From Algoriphagus aquaeductus (GTDB lineage: Bacteria; Bacteroidota; Bacteroidia; Cytophagales; Cyclobacteriaceae): a DNA stretch of 64,000 bases. Below are positions 10,094-19,733 of this stretch, piece by piece (positions within the stretch are counted from its first letter, which is position 1; every line of letters starts with the position of its first letter). A program made the translations under genes and the position numbers. The stretch lies in NCBI RefSeq assembly GCF_003253485.1, contig NZ_QKTX01000003.1:310001-374000 (forward strand), given 5' to 3'. The notes beneath the pieces are model-generated. The model was not told where the DNA came from. It made no database searches and was given only the letters and a program-made list of their open reading frames with translations.

Positions 10094-11527
10094 TTAAGAG
10101 GTCAACTCGGTCAGGTAATTACTGAATGCATAAAGCTCAGCTTCTTTGAAGGAATTGGCAATTATTTGCAGTCCGATAGGCATTCCAGATTTGTCTTTGC
10201 CGTTGGGAAGGGAAATTGCCGGTACTCCGGATACCGAAGCCTGTACCGTGAATAAATCTTCCAAGTACATGGCTACAGGATCGCCGCTATGCTCTCCAAA
10301 CTTAAACGCTGTAGATGGCGTAGTCGGCATAATAATATAGTCAAATTCATTTAAAAGATTCTCGGTATACTCTTTTATTAATCTTCTGACCTTCTGAGCT
10401 TTGGTAAAATAGGCGTCGTAATAGCTGGCAGACAGGACAAAGGTCCCGAGCATAATTCTCCTTTTGACTTCTTCTCCAAATCCCTCGCTTCGGGTGAGTT
10501 TATACATGGATTCCAAATTATGGGCATTTGAAGATCTGTATCCATATTTTACCCCGTCAAAGCGAGACAAGTTTGAACTGGCTTCAGCAGTAGTTAAAAT
10601 GTAATAGGTAGGAAGCGCATATTTCAAAAGGGGGAACTCCACCGCTTTAACTTCATGCCCTTCGGATGTTAATTTTTCCAAAACCTGTATCGTATTTTCT
10701 CTGATTTCGGATTGTAAGGCTGGAGAGTCCAAGGTTTCTTTGATAAAAGCTACTTTGGCTTTTTTCTCGAAGTGTAATAATTCACTGTAATGAAAAACCG
10801 GTTTGCGGGAAGAAGTACTGTCAAATTCATCATGACCGGCCATTATCTCCATCACCAGCGCGTTGTCTTTCACGGTGTTTGAAAAAATACCGATGGTATC
10901 AAAAGAAGAAGCATAAGCGATCAATCCCCAACGGGAAACCCGAGAATAGGTCGGCTTCATACCAATTACTCCTGTAAAGGCAGCCGGTTGTCTGACCGAA
11001 CCTCCGGTATCCGTGCCTAGAGATACGGTGCATAAATTGGCTTGAACTGCCACAGCCGATCCACCTGAAGAACCTCCTGGTACCTTGGATTCGTCCAGCG
11101 CATTGAGCACTTTTCCATGGGCAGAGTTTTCGTTGGAACTTCCCATGCCAAATTCATCACAGTTCAAGCGTCCGATGATGATGGCATCCTCATCGATCAA
11201 CCGTTGTACGGCGGTAGTAGTGAATTGGGAAATGTATCCTTTCAGGATGTTGGAGGAGGCATGGGAGGCATGTCCGGCATAGTTGAGGACATCTTTGATT
11301 CCGATGACCATTCCGGCGAGTTTGCCGGCTTTGCCTTTGGCAAGTTTTTCATCGATTCGCTCAGCCTGTTGGAGAGCAGACTGGGCATAAACTTCGACGA
11401 AGGCGTTGAGATGCGCCTTCGTCCGGATGTTTTCAAGGTAATGGTTGACGATTGCTCGGCAATCCGTTTCTTTCTTTTCGAGCGTTTTTTTGATTTCGTC
11501 GAATGAACTAAATTTTTCCAATGTCAA
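10094..11527 (-). CDS. gatA: Glutamyl-tRNA(Gln)/aspartyl-tRNA(Asn) amidotransferase subunit A
   Basis: 477 residues, typical for GatA, the amidase subunit that releases ammonia from glutamine for tRNA-dependent amidation. The amidase-signature triad is visible: K78 in VIGIKDVLNYAG, S153 in PGGSSGGSAVA, and the nucleophile S177 in GTDTGGSVRQP. The C-terminal part ends with the family-typical SGVPAISLPNGKDKSGMPIG. The gene lies 13 nt downstream of tatA and 11 nt upstream of the transglycosylase gene, so the three could share a transcript. gatB and gatC are not in the window. Confidence 0.95.
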   Translation of the reverse strand: MTLEKFSSFDEIKKTLEKKETDCRAIVNHYLENIRTKAHLNAFVEVYAQSALQQAERIDEKLAKGKAGKLAGMVIGIKDVLNYAGHASHASSNILKGYISQFTTTAVQRLIDEDAIIIGRLNCDEFGMGSSNENSAHGKVLNALDESKVPGGSSGGSAVAVQANLCTVSLGTDTGGSVRQPAAFTGVIGMKPTYSRVSRWGLIAYASSFDTIGIFSNTVKDNALVMEIMAGHDEFDSTSSRKPVFHYSELLHFEKKAKVAFIKETLDSPALQSEIRENTIQVLEKLTSEGHEVKAVEFPLLKYALPTYYILTTAEASSNLSRFDGVKYGYRSSNAHNLESMYKLTRSEGFGEEVKRRIMLGTFVLSASYYDAYFTKAQKVRRLIKEYTENLLNEFDYIIMPTTPSTAFKFGEHSGDPVAMYLEDLFTVQASVSGVPAISLPNGKDKSGMPIGLQIIANSFKEAELYAFSNYLTELTS

Positions 11528-11540
11528 TTGGCTTTCGGGA

Positions 11541-11738
11541 TTACTTCTTTTTGTCTTTCAGCCCATCTTCAAGATCGTTCTGAATTTCTTTGGTAGCATC
11601 TTTGAATTCTCTGATGCCACGACCCAGACCGCGGGCCAATTCAGGGATCCTTTTAGCACCAAACAGGAGGAGGATGACGAGGATGATCAAGATCAAAGAA
11701 CCTCCGCCCATGTTTTGAATGAAACCTAATGTAGTCAT
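11541..11738 (-). CDS. tatA: Twin-arginine translocase subunit TatA/TatE
   Basis: 65 residues with the TatA layout: short periplasmic start, one transmembrane helix ([13 protein letters not shown]), the [20 protein letters not shown] hinge plus amphipathic helix, and a charged tail. TatA forms the pore-like oligomer of the Sec-independent export system for folded proteins. tatC is not nearby. A Tat-type signal (RRSFIK) occurs in the Dabb protein at 55743-56138, which could be a client. Confidence 0.93.
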   Translation of the reverse strand: MTTLGFIQNMGGGSLILIILVILLLFGAKRIPELARGLGRGIREFKDATKEIQNDLEDGLKDKKK

Positions 11739-11850
11739 GATGGTGTGTGTTTAAGGATATACAGGATTACAAAGATACAACTGTCGACCGCTTGACAAAG
11801 GTTCATGGCCTTGGCAGTTAATCTTTTTTATGAACGTACGAATTTTTTGC

Positions 11851-13089
11851 CTATTTGGACGTAATCCATGTGGAAGGGTCCATGATCTGTAGTCCTTTCC
11901 AAGTTTGGAAGTGTACCTCTGATACACCCTCTGCATTGGTCGCTACTTGTCCGATTACTTCTTTGGCTTTTACATTTTGACCTGCCTTTACCGAAATGGA
12001 CTTGAGGCGGCTATACATGGTGAAATATTCCCCGTGCTTGATGATCAGCGTGTTTCCGTATCCTGGAATAGTGGTGATCTTGGTAACCACGCCGTCAAAT
12101 ACAGCCCTGACGTTGGAGTTGGGCTGGGTTCGGATATCTATTCCGTCACTTTCCAGCGTGATCCCTTTCAGGGTTGGGTGAGGGTAGGTTCCATATCCCA
12201 AGGCGATAAATCCGGTTTCCACCGGCCAAGGAAGTTTCCCTTTATTACCTGCAAACGAGCTGGAGAGGGCAGCCGCTTCCGGTGTCATGGGCATGGAAGT
12301 TCCAGCCTTTTTGGTACTGGTTGAGTTTTCTATTTTCGCGGCTGCCTCTGCCAGGCGAATTTCCTCTTCAATGGCAGCTTTGATCATTCGATTGAGCTGC
12401 TCCTGTTGTTTTTTGGTGGCAGCAATCTGTCTTTGAATGTCACGCTCTTTTTTGGAAAGGGTATTAACCAAGCCCTGCTGCTCTTTTCGCATCTGCTCCA
12501 GTTTTTCCTTTTCCGCTTTTTCTTCAGCCAATACCTTCACTTTATCCTGTTTTCGTTCATCCAACAATACCCGTTGGTTGGCGAGGTCGGCGCTGAGTTT
12601 TTCGATTTGAGCTGCTTGTTGTTTTCGGCTGTCACTATACTGCTTGAGATACTTTAGTCTCATGTACAGCTGATTGAAATTGGAGGAACTAAATACAAAA
12701 CCGATGATGGATAATCCCCGGTTTAGCTTGGAGGAGTTGTAGATCATTCGGGAATATTCCGCTTTGAGATCTTTCAGCTGAAGTTCGAGGGCAGAGATCT
12801 TATTTTCCGTTTCCGTTATTTCGCTATTGATCAATTTCACCTCTCGGTCAATGGTATTGACAAGTCGATTTTGGCTTTGAAATTGTCGGGTCAGCGCGTT
12901 TAGCTCCCCGATGGAGGTTCTCTTGGTGGCTGTCGTTTGCTTCAGGATCGCATCAAATTCCTTCAATCGACTTTGGACCTCTATTTTTTCCCGTTCTAAT
13001 TCTTCCCTTGTTTTCTTTACTTGTGAATAGGAAGAAGCAGAAATTATCAGGCAAGTAAAAAATAAGAAGAGGCTGGATATTCTTCTCAT
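11851..13089 (-). CDS. EnvC-like murein hydrolase activator (coiled coil plus degenerate LytM/M23 domain)
   Basis: 412 residues: signal peptide (1-22), long coiled coil (about 24-115 and 155-250), and a C-terminal LytM/M23 domain (about 295-412). Three of the expected zinc or catalytic residues are replaced: the first ligand histidine of H-x-G-I-D is S314 (SDGID, with D318 kept), the histidine of the Y-x-H-L motif is R361 (MYSRL), and the first histidine of the H-x-H motif is E391 (EVHF, H393 kept). The domain is therefore unlikely to be a peptidase. This is the pattern known for EnvC, which binds and switches on N-acetylmuramoyl-alanine amidases during daughter-cell separation. It follows the DUF4292 and TPR genes at short spacing. 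Confidence 0.87.
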   Translation of the reverse strand: MRRISSLFLFFTCLIISASSYSQVKKTREELEREKIEVQSRLKEFDAILKQTTATKRTSIGELNALTRQFQSQNRLVNTIDREVKLINSEITETENKISALELQLKDLKAEYSRMIYNSSKLNRGLSIIGFVFSSSNFNQLYMRLKYLKQYSDSRKQQAAQIEKLSADLANQRVLLDERKQDKVKVLAEEKAEKEKLEQMRKEQQGLVNTLSKKERDIQRQIAATKKQQEQLNRMIKAAIEEEIRLAEAAAKIENSTSTKKAGTSMPMTPEAAALSSSFAGNKGKLPWPVETGFIALGYGTYPHPTLKGITLESDGIDIRTQPNSNVRAVFDGVVTKITTIPGYGNTLIIKHGEYFTMYSRLKSISVKAGQNVKAKEVIGQVATNAEGVSEVHFQTWKGLQIMDPSTWITSK

Positions 13090-13092
13090 GGG

Positions 13093-13830
13093 TTAAAATC
13101 GGAATGGAAAACTTAAGTTGCCGGAATTGGGATCAATGGATGTCCAATTGACGTGGATTCGGGTATTCTGACTTCCCTCTGGGAGTTGAAATGCAATTTT
13201 GAACAAAACTTCTACAGGAAAGGGCTGGGAATTGATATCCTGAAACTTTGGGAAACTTGCCAATACCGTCCCACGATCATCCAGAGAATTGCTGGAAAAC
13301 TCGGAAACTTTGCCGTGGCTGGTTTCTACCTTGGTGAAATAACGAACATTGTCCCGCACCTGTGTCAATTCAAATTTTCTTCCAATCCTCACCAGTCGAT
13401 CTTCATAAGTGACCGAATAGGGAATATTGGCCCAGATGACATTTTGGAATAATTCCAGCGACAATTTCAACCCATAAAGCCGTTCAAACTCCAAATAGGT
13501 CATATTGACATCGTCCTTCCCCATTCGGTCTCTGATTTGGATTTTATCTTGGGTGAAAAGCCCACGAATGGCTTCCATCCCCATTCCCGGAGACATGGTA
13601 AACCACAGCACACTGTCTTTTTTTGCACGTAGGCTGAGGGTGCCACGGGTGGTTTTTCCCGATTCCTCCTCAATGACGATTTTTGCTTTGGCGCTGAGGT
13701 AATCATACTTTGCTTCAAGCGGGGCGAACTCGTCCATTTTTCCGTCTCCTTCAAAGAGCACTACTTTTCGGCTACAACCTACCATTGCGAGTAGGCAGAC
13801 CACAATCCATCCTGAAAAAAATTTATTCAT
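13093..13830 (-). CDS. DUF4292 family lipoprotein
   Basis: 245 residues with a lipoprotein signal (WIVVCLLAMVGCSRK, cysteine at 19). The mature part reads YDYLSAKAKIVIEEESG, then SVLWFTMSPGMGMEAIRGLFT, the pattern I associate with DUF4292, a Bacteroidota family thought to have a LolA/LolB-like beta fold; any role in lipoprotein or envelope handling is inference. Its start overlaps the end of the upstream TPR gene by 8 nt, and the EnvC-like gene starts 3 nt after its stop. TPR protein, DUF4292 and EnvC-like protein thus form a tight operon, a conserved arrangement in this phylum as far as I recall. Confidence 0.8.
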   Translation of the reverse strand: MNKFFSGWIVVCLLAMVGCSRKVVLFEGDGKMDEFAPLEAKYDYLSAKAKIVIEEESGKTTRGTLSLRAKKDSVLWFTMSPGMGMEAIRGLFTQDKIQIRDRMGKDDVNMTYLEFERLYGLKLSLELFQNVIWANIPYSVTYEDRLVRIGRKFELTQVRDNVRYFTKVETSHGKVSEFSSNSLDDRGTVLASFPKFQDINSQPFPVEVLFKIAFQLPEGSQNTRIHVNWTSIDPNSGNLSFPFRF

Positions 13831-15571
13831 GGTATTTTCCTTCTTTAATTTTTCGCTCCAATTGATCCGAAGCCTCTGAAGATCCCTCTGCTTTTTTCCA
13901 CCAAGCTATAGCCTCCTGGATTTTGCCCAGATGGTATAAAATGTCTCCGTAATGCTCCAGCATGACTCCGCTGGGTTCTTTTTCATTTTGTATCGCCTGA
14001 TCCATATAGGTGTAGGCTTCCTGGTAATTCCCCATCTGGAACAGAACCCAAGCATAAGTATCCAAAAAGGTGGCGTTTTTAGGATTTTTTTTGACGACCT
14101 TCTCGGCCATGGTTTTGGCTTTTTCCAGTTCTCTCTTTTCCAACGACAGAAAGTAGGCGTAATTATTCAATACCTGATCATCGTTGGGGTTGAGCTTCAG
14201 CGCTTTTTCGAAATTGACAAAAGCAGAATCTTTCTGGCCAAGATTGTAGAGGCTATTTCCCAAAGAGCCAAAGCTAACCTGAGCTAATTGAGGGTTTTTT
14301 CCTGCATTGAGCTCCAAGGCTCTTTCCAGCGAAACTACGGCCAAAGAGTCTTTTTTTCTGGCCGATTTGACCACTCCGTCATAAAACCAAAACTCAGGAG
14401 CGTTTGGAAATTCATCCACCCCCATGGTAGTAAAGGTTTCCAATTCCTCAAAATTGGCATTTTCACCAAACGAACTGAGAATTACCTCCTCGAGCACAGG
14501 TGCGTTTTTAGGCTGGATAGCCAAGGACTTTTTGAAATAATCCAAGGCTTGAGCCAGGTTGTTTTCTGCTTTTCTTCGCTCTCCTAATGCGGCCAAAACA
14601 TAGGCATCATTGGGATTGACTTCGGTCAGAATGGATTCCAATCGGTCCAGAAGAGCTTCCCGATCTGAGGTTTTTATCTCTCTTAAAATAGATTGGTAAG
14701 TCTTTGACTTTACCTCAGGATCCAAATCAGGACTTTGGAAAGCGCGGAAAAGGTAATGGTGGGATTCTTCTACCCGGTTTTTTTCTTTGAGCAGGGTGTA
14801 GGCCGCCATTTGGAGTTCGGCTTGGTCAGGATAGCGTTGAATCTCCTCCATGACCAAGTTCAGGGCATCTTCCAATTTGGCATTGTTATAAAGAACCTCT
14901 ACCAAATTGAGGACATAATTGGGGTTTCCGGGAAAAGCATCAATCAGCTTGTGACCTTCTTCGATCGCTTTGGGCAGGTTGTCTTTTCTGAGGTATATGC
15001 GCTGTTTCTGAACCGTGAAAGGTTCACGGATTCCATAGTAATCTTCGGCTCTGTCAAGCACTACCAAAGCTTTGTCAAATTCATTGGCATTGAGGTAGAT
15101 GGATGCCAGGTCCAAATTATACTGTTGGTTTTTGTCAGACTCTGAAGTGAGTCTGTCCAATATTTCCGCTGCTTTGAGGGGTTGCTTGAGGTTGGAATAA
15201 ATTTCCGCCACCATCAAAGCATAATATTTATTGTCCGGGTCTTTGTCTACTGCCTTCTCGGCAAAGGGGAGTGCCTTTTCTGCCTGATTTGATCGGATCA
15301 AAACCTCGGCAATCTTGTAGGAAATCGCCGGTTCTTCGGGAGATAATTCGAGGGATTTCTGAAGGTAAAAATAGGATTTGTCTAAATCTCCCAAGACAAG
15401 CGCTTTTTCTCCTTCAATAAAATACCGCGTGGCTTTTACCTGATTTTCTTGGGCTTTGCTTGGTTTTTTTGAAAGCTTCGCCTGGGATAAACCATCGAAT
15501 GGATTACCTATGAGGAGAGTAGAAAGAAGTAGAAAGGGAATTAATCTCACTGAATTGGGGAATTGCAACAC
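13823..15571 (-). CDS. Tetratricopeptide-repeat protein, secreted or periplasmic
   Basis: 582 residues with a signal peptide (PFLLLSTLLIGNPFDGLSQA). Nearly the whole mature protein is TPR units, with typical 34-residue helices such as SYFYLQKSLELSPEEPAISY, NLAQALDYFKKSLAIQPKNA and SAFVNFEKALKLNPNDDQVL. TPR arrays are protein-binding scaffolds, so no reaction is implied. The gene is translationally coupled to the DUF4292 lipoprotein (8-nt overlap), which suggests an envelope-assembly role, but that is inference from context only. Confidence 0.85.
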   Translation of the reverse strand: MLQFPNSVRLIPFLLLSTLLIGNPFDGLSQAKLSKKPSKAQENQVKATRYFIEGEKALVLGDLDKSYFYLQKSLELSPEEPAISYKIAEVLIRSNQAEKALPFAEKAVDKDPDNKYYALMVAEIYSNLKQPLKAAEILDRLTSESDKNQQYNLDLASIYLNANEFDKALVVLDRAEDYYGIREPFTVQKQRIYLRKDNLPKAIEEGHKLIDAFPGNPNYVLNLVEVLYNNAKLEDALNLVMEEIQRYPDQAELQMAAYTLLKEKNRVEESHHYLFRAFQSPDLDPEVKSKTYQSILREIKTSDREALLDRLESILTEVNPNDAYVLAALGERRKAENNLAQALDYFKKSLAIQPKNAPVLEEVILSSFGENANFEELETFTTMGVDEFPNAPEFWFYDGVVKSARKKDSLAVVSLERALELNAGKNPQLAQVSFGSLGNSLYNLGQKDSAFVNFEKALKLNPNDDQVLNNYAYFLSLEKRELEKAKTMAEKVVKKNPKNATFLDTYAWVLFQMGNYQEAYTYMDQAIQNEKEPSGVMLEHYGDILYHLGKIQEAIAWWKKAEGSSEASDQLERKIKEGKYHE

Positions 15572-15653
15572 CGAGTCACAAACATAATGCCTTTTGTTTA
15601 AAAAGGCTGAACTAATCCCGAATACGGACGGATGAGCGGAGGGTTTCTAATCC

Positions 15654-17153
15654 TTAGTGGTTTCTGGAGAAAAGTGCCTTCAGGTGGCCTCTTTCCATAA
15701 AGATCACTATTCCCAGAAAGATCAAAATGCAGCAATTCTTGACAAAAAAATCGATCACTTGATTGTCTGTTTCCCAGAAAAAACCAACATAACTCATTCC
15801 AAAAGCGAGGAGTAAATAGAAACCTCCTTTGACTGTTTGATAGGGAATAGGATAAAATTTTTGGCCATACCAAAAGCATGTTACTGTCATGACCAAATAG
15901 CAGGCTAGGGTACTCAAGGCACCTCCCATAAATCCCCACATCGGTACCAATCCAACGATCACCACGACACTTACCAAAGCTCCAATGAACGTAATCCAGA
16001 AGCTGTAACTTGTTTTATCTGTGATTTTAAACCAAATCGATAAATTAAAATAGACTCCCAGCAACAGGTATCCCATCAGCAGAACGGGAACAATGAAGAA
16101 TCCCATAGCGTAGTCTTCTCCTTTTAAAAAGGTTGGTCCAATCCAGAATAGATTCACAGAAATGGCCACCATCAGCAGGGAGCAGAAAATGATAAAGACA
16201 TGCATTACTTTGGCATAGAGCTGTGGGGAATTTTTGTCTGATGACTGTCGGAAAAAGAAAGGTTCGGCTGCGTATTTGAATGCCTGAATAACCAGATTCA
16301 TCAGAATGGCCAATTTGAAATTGGCTCCAAAAATCCCTGCTGCTTCCCGAGAAGTCATTCCCTGAAAGTAATTCTCAGGAAGGATGTATTCAAACAGCAA
16401 TCGGGAAACCAGTTCGTTGGTGACTCCTGCCAGTCCCATAAACAGGAGCGGGAGTGAATACTTCCACATGGGACGGATGATTTCCTTTTCCAGGGAAAAT
16501 CTGAAAAATCCAGCTCTCCACCAGACGTATGGAATAATCAGACCATTGGCCAATAAATTAGAGAGAAGAATGTATTCCACTCCCCAATCAGATTGAAATC
16601 CCAAGAAATCTGCTTGAAGTACTCCTTCATTGATCCAGACAGGAATCCAAACGATGAGGAGTAAATTGAAGACAACATTAAGCAGGATGTTGATCAGCTT
16701 GGCTCCTGCAAAAGCCATAGCCCGATTTTCCAGCCTGAGCTTTGCAAAAGGAATGGCTAAAAGGGCATCGAAAGAAAGGATCAAGGCAGTCCACTTGAAA
16801 AGATATGCCTGTCCCGGGTAATTCATGGTCTCTGCGAGCCATGGCGCCAAAAGGTAAATGGATGAACCCAGAAAAAGTGTAGAGGTAAGTAGAAGCGACT
16901 GGGAATTATGGTAGACTTGATCCGGATTTAGATTTTTTCCGGTCGAAAAGCGGAAAAAAGCCGTTTCCATACCATAAGTAAAAACAATGTTCAGAAAGCC
17001 AATCAATGCATAGATGCCTGTAAAAGCTCCAAGAGCTTCTTTGTCCAGATAAGCCGTGTAAACAATGATCAACAAAAAGTTGATGGACCGGCCCAGAATA
17101 CTGCTCAGTCCATAAATGGCCGTTTGACCGGCGAGTTTTTTTAATTGGCTCAT
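15654..17153 (-). CDS. Polysaccharide biosynthesis flippase, Wzx/MATE-like (MOP superfamily)
   Basis: 499 residues, almost entirely hydrophobic with about 12-14 membrane segments. The start LKKLAGQTAIYGLSSILGRS is the usual opening of Bacteroidota O-antigen/lipid-linked oligosaccharide flippases. These carry undecaprenyl-linked or similar glycolipids across the inner membrane. There is no glycan cluster beside it; the nearest sugar genes are the glycosyltransferase and DegT aminotransferase at 19.7-22.1 kb on the other strand. The enoyl-CoA hydratase gene ends 15 nt upstream on the same strand, so they may be cotranscribed. Confidence 0.85.
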   Translation of the reverse strand: MSQLKKLAGQTAIYGLSSILGRSINFLLIIVYTAYLDKEALGAFTGIYALIGFLNIVFTYGMETAFFRFSTGKNLNPDQVYHNSQSLLLTSTLFLGSSIYLLAPWLAETMNYPGQAYLFKWTALILSFDALLAIPFAKLRLENRAMAFAGAKLINILLNVVFNLLLIVWIPVWINEGVLQADFLGFQSDWGVEYILLSNLLANGLIIPYVWWRAGFFRFSLEKEIIRPMWKYSLPLLFMGLAGVTNELVSRLLFEYILPENYFQGMTSREAAGIFGANFKLAILMNLVIQAFKYAAEPFFFRQSSDKNSPQLYAKVMHVFIIFCSLLMVAISVNLFWIGPTFLKGEDYAMGFFIVPVLLMGYLLLGVYFNLSIWFKITDKTSYSFWITFIGALVSVVVIVGLVPMWGFMGGALSTLACYLVMTVTCFWYGQKFYPIPYQTVKGGFYLLLAFGMSYVGFFWETDNQVIDFFVKNCCILIFLGIVIFMERGHLKALFSRNH

Positions 17154-17168
17154 GGAGTGGAAAGAGAC

Positions 17169-17957
17169 CTATTCTCCTCGGAAGACGGGCTTTCGCTTTT
17201 CCAAAAATGCTGACGTTCCCTCTTTGTAATCTCCCGATTTGACGCATCGTGCAAATGAGTTGGCTTCGGTTTGGTATCCGTTTTCATCGGAGAATACCGC
17301 ATTGACGCAGTCAACCACCATTCCTATGGCCAAAGGAGCTTTGCTCATTATTTTTGAAACAATTTCTTCGGCTTTGGCAATAGCATCTGCCTTGGTGGGC
17401 AATACGTAATTGACCAGTCCCAGTGCCTTCGCCTCTTCCGCACTGATCATATCTCCGGTCATCATCAGTTCGTTAGCCTTACCCCGTCCCACCAGCAAGG
17501 TGAGTCTTTGGGTGCCCCCATATCCAGGTATGATCCCCAAATTGACCTCCGGTTGCCCAAATTTTGCATTGGCTGATGCCACTCTCATGTGACAGGACAT
17601 GGCCAATTCGCATCCTCCCCCCAATGTAAAACCATTGGTGACCGCGATGACTGGTTTATGGCAATTTTCGATCATGGCAAAAATTTCCTGACCGTTTTCA
17701 GCAAATTTCCGTGCATTCACCTCGTTTAGGGTAGCAATCTCATTGATGTCCGCCCCTGCTACAAAGGCCTTTTCACCTGCCCCTGTGATGATGACAGCTT
17801 TGATGGATTTGTTGTCGATGACATGTTCAAAAATCACTTTGATTTCCTCCAGCGTACCAAAATTCAACGCGTTCATTTTGTCTTCCCGGTTGATGGTAAG
17901 ATAGAGGACTCCGTTTTTTTCTTCGGTGAGGATATTGACAAATTCAGACATAGTCAT
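17169..17957 (-). CDS. Enoyl-CoA hydratase/isomerase family protein
   Basis: 262 residues, normal for a crotonase. It would hydrate 2-enoyl-CoA to 3-hydroxyacyl-CoA in beta-oxidation or related pathways. The oxyanion-hole segments AFVAGADINE (64-73) and TLGGGCELAMSC (111-122) are present. Both catalytic glutamates are kept: E117 in GGGCELA and E137 in FGQPEVNLGIIPGYGGTQ. Two close ATG codons (17957 and 17951) are possible starts. The substrate range cannot be read from the sequence. Confidence 0.93.
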   Translation of the reverse strand: MTMSEFVNILTEEKNGVLYLTINREDKMNALNFGTLEEIKVIFEHVIDNKSIKAVIITGAGEKAFVAGADINEIATLNEVNARKFAENGQEIFAMIENCHKPVIAVTNGFTLGGGCELAMSCHMRVASANAKFGQPEVNLGIIPGYGGTQRLTLLVGRGKANELMMTGDMISAEEAKALGLVNYVLPTKADAIAKAEEIVSKIMSKAPLAIGMVVDCVNAVFSDENGYQTEANSFARCVKSGDYKEGTSAFLEKRKPVFRGE

Positions 17958-18120
17958 TTTGATATAGGGAAAACAAATATAAGTCTGGCGCTATCAATGC
18001 CAAATTTGACCACTTAGAAAAATCCGAAAAGGGCATTCGTTACTGGATTTCAAGTGATTTTTAATCTATACCATAAGGGAAATTTTAAAGGTAAACCAAG
18101 CCCCTTCACCCAAATTTCCT

Positions 18121-18128
18121 TACTTTTG
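18121..18128 (+). promoter_or_regulatory. Candidate Bacteroidota -7 promoter element of icd
   Basis: TACTTTTG fits TAnnTTTG, 34 nt ahead of the icd start codon. No TTTG is present about 19 nt upstream, so only half of the promoter consensus is seen. Confidence 0.4.
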
Positions 18129-18162
18129 CGCCAGCTAATTTTCAACTAAAACAACTACTTAT

Positions 18163-19617
18163 ATGTCCTCCAAAAGAAAAATTACCGTGGCCTATGGCGA
18201 TGGAATCGGTCCAGAAATCATGAAAGCAACCCTGGCAATCCTGGATGCTGCCGGAGCTCAATTGGAGTACGATGTAATTGAAATTGGTGAGCAAGTTTAT
18301 CTCAAAGGGATCAGTTCCGGGATGGAACCGAAATCCTTCGACTCTTTGAGAGAAACCAAAGTTTTTTTGAAATCTCCGATCACTACACCTCAGGGCGGCG
18401 GGTTCAAATCCCTGAATGTGACTACAAGAAAGTCCTTTGGTCTATATGCCAATGTAAGACCTTGCAAAGCATACTCTCCTTTTATCAAGACACACTTTCC
18501 GAAGACTGACCTGGTGATCATCCGCGAAAATGAGGAAGATCTCTATGCTGGTATCGAGCACCGTCAGACCAATGAAGTCTATCAGTGTTTAAAGGTCATC
18601 TCTCAGCCGGGTTCTGAGAAGATCATTCGTTACGCCTTTGAATACGCCAAAAAATACGGCCGAAAGAAAGTAACCTGTATGACCAAGGACAACATCATGA
18701 AATTGGCCGATGGTCTTTTCCACAAAACTTTTGACGAAATCGCCAAAGAATACCCTGAAATCCAGACCGACCACAAAATCATCGACATCGGAACAGCCTT
18801 GATCGCAGAGCGTCCTGAGATTTTTGACGTGATCGTGACGCTCAACTTATATGGAGACATCATCTCTGACGTGGCCGCACAGGTAACTGGTTCGGTTGGT
18901 CTTGGCGGTTCTGCCAACGTAGGCGAGGAAGTGGCTATGTTTGAAGCGATCCACGGTTCTGCTCCTGATATTGCCGGTATGGATATGGCGAATCCATCAG
19001 GCTTGCTCAATGGCGCAATCATGATGCTGGTACATATCGGTCAGCCGGAAGTGGCAGAGAAAATCTCCAATGCCTGGATGAAAACCTTGGAAGATGGACT
19101 TCATACCGGGGATATCTATCAGGAAGGACTTTCTTCCAAAAAAGTAGGAACCCAGGAATTTGCTCAGGCAGTGATCGAGAGATTAGGTCAAATGCCGGAG
19201 AAAATGCTCCCAGCTTCGTTTGAGAAAGGTGAGATCAAGCCAATGGACACCAAACTCAGACCAAAGGCAAAAGCCAAGAAAGAGTTGACCGGTGTGGATG
19301 TATTCATCGATTGGGATCAGGAGGGAAGAGACCCCAATGTCATCGGAGAGAAACTTCGTCAAGCCAATGCCAACGGGCTTCAGCTTCACCTAATCACCAA
19401 CAGAGGTGTAAAAGTATTTCCTGAAGGCATGAAGGAAACCTTTTGCACCGACCACTGGAGATGCAGATTCAAGACTGACGATGGAAGCGTGGTATCCCAT
19501 GCTCAAATCCTGGATTTGCTCCAGCAGATCGAAAAGTTGGGCTTTGACTTTATCAAGACCGAACACCTGTACACCTTCGACGGTGTGAGAGGCTACTCTT
19601 TGGCACAGGGTGAATAA
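18163..19617 (+). CDS. icd: NADP-dependent isocitrate dehydrogenase
   Basis: 484 residues, longer than the E. coli enzyme because of a C-terminal extension of about 140 residues (from LTGVDVFIDWDQEGRDP) of the kind found in Thermus- and Rickettsia-type enzymes. It converts isocitrate to 2-oxoglutarate in the TCA cycle. Visible family motifs are VAYGDGIGPEIM (9-20), the substrate loop around SLNVTTRKSFGLYANVRP, RENEEDLYAGIEHRQ, and NLYGDIISDVAAQVTGSVG with the metal-binding aspartates. The gene stands alone, followed by a rho-independent terminator. Confidence 0.94.
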   Translation: MSSKRKITVAYGDGIGPEIMKATLAILDAAGAQLEYDVIEIGEQVYLKGISSGMEPKSFDSLRETKVFLKSPITTPQGGGFKSLNVTTRKSFGLYANVRPCKAYSPFIKTHFPKTDLVIIRENEEDLYAGIEHRQTNEVYQCLKVISQPGSEKIIRYAFEYAKKYGRKKVTCMTKDNIMKLADGLFHKTFDEIAKEYPEIQTDHKIIDIGTALIAERPEIFDVIVTLNLYGDIISDVAAQVTGSVGLGGSANVGEEVAMFEAIHGSAPDIAGMDMANPSGLLNGAIMMLVHIGQPEVAEKISNAWMKTLEDGLHTGDIYQEGLSSKKVGTQEFAQAVIERLGQMPEKMLPASFEKGEIKPMDTKLRPKAKAKKELTGVDVFIDWDQEGRDPNVIGEKLRQANANGLQLHLITNRGVKVFPEGMKETFCTDHWRCRFKTDDGSVVSHAQILDLLQQIEKLGFDFIKTEHLYTFDGVRGYSLAQGE

Positions 19618-19648
19618 ATTTTCAGTTTGAGATTTGAAGTTTGATATT

Positions 19649-19683
19649 GGGCTGCTTTTCTAACTAAGGCAGCCCTTTCTTTT
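19649..19683 (+). terminator. Rho-independent terminator after icd
   Basis: Seven-base-pair stem GGGCTGC/GCAGCCC (19649-19655 with 19669-19675) with a 13-nt loop, followed by a T-rich run. It lies 32 nt past the icd stop. Confidence 0.8.
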
Positions 19684-19733
19684 GCAAGGATTGCCTAATT
19701 TCAAATTTCAAATCCTGAATTTCAAATTCGTAA

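Noticed and set aside
15589..15607. GCCTTTT/AAAAGGC hairpin between the flippase and TPR genes
   Set aside because: No T run on the strand that would need it; both flanking genes point the same way.
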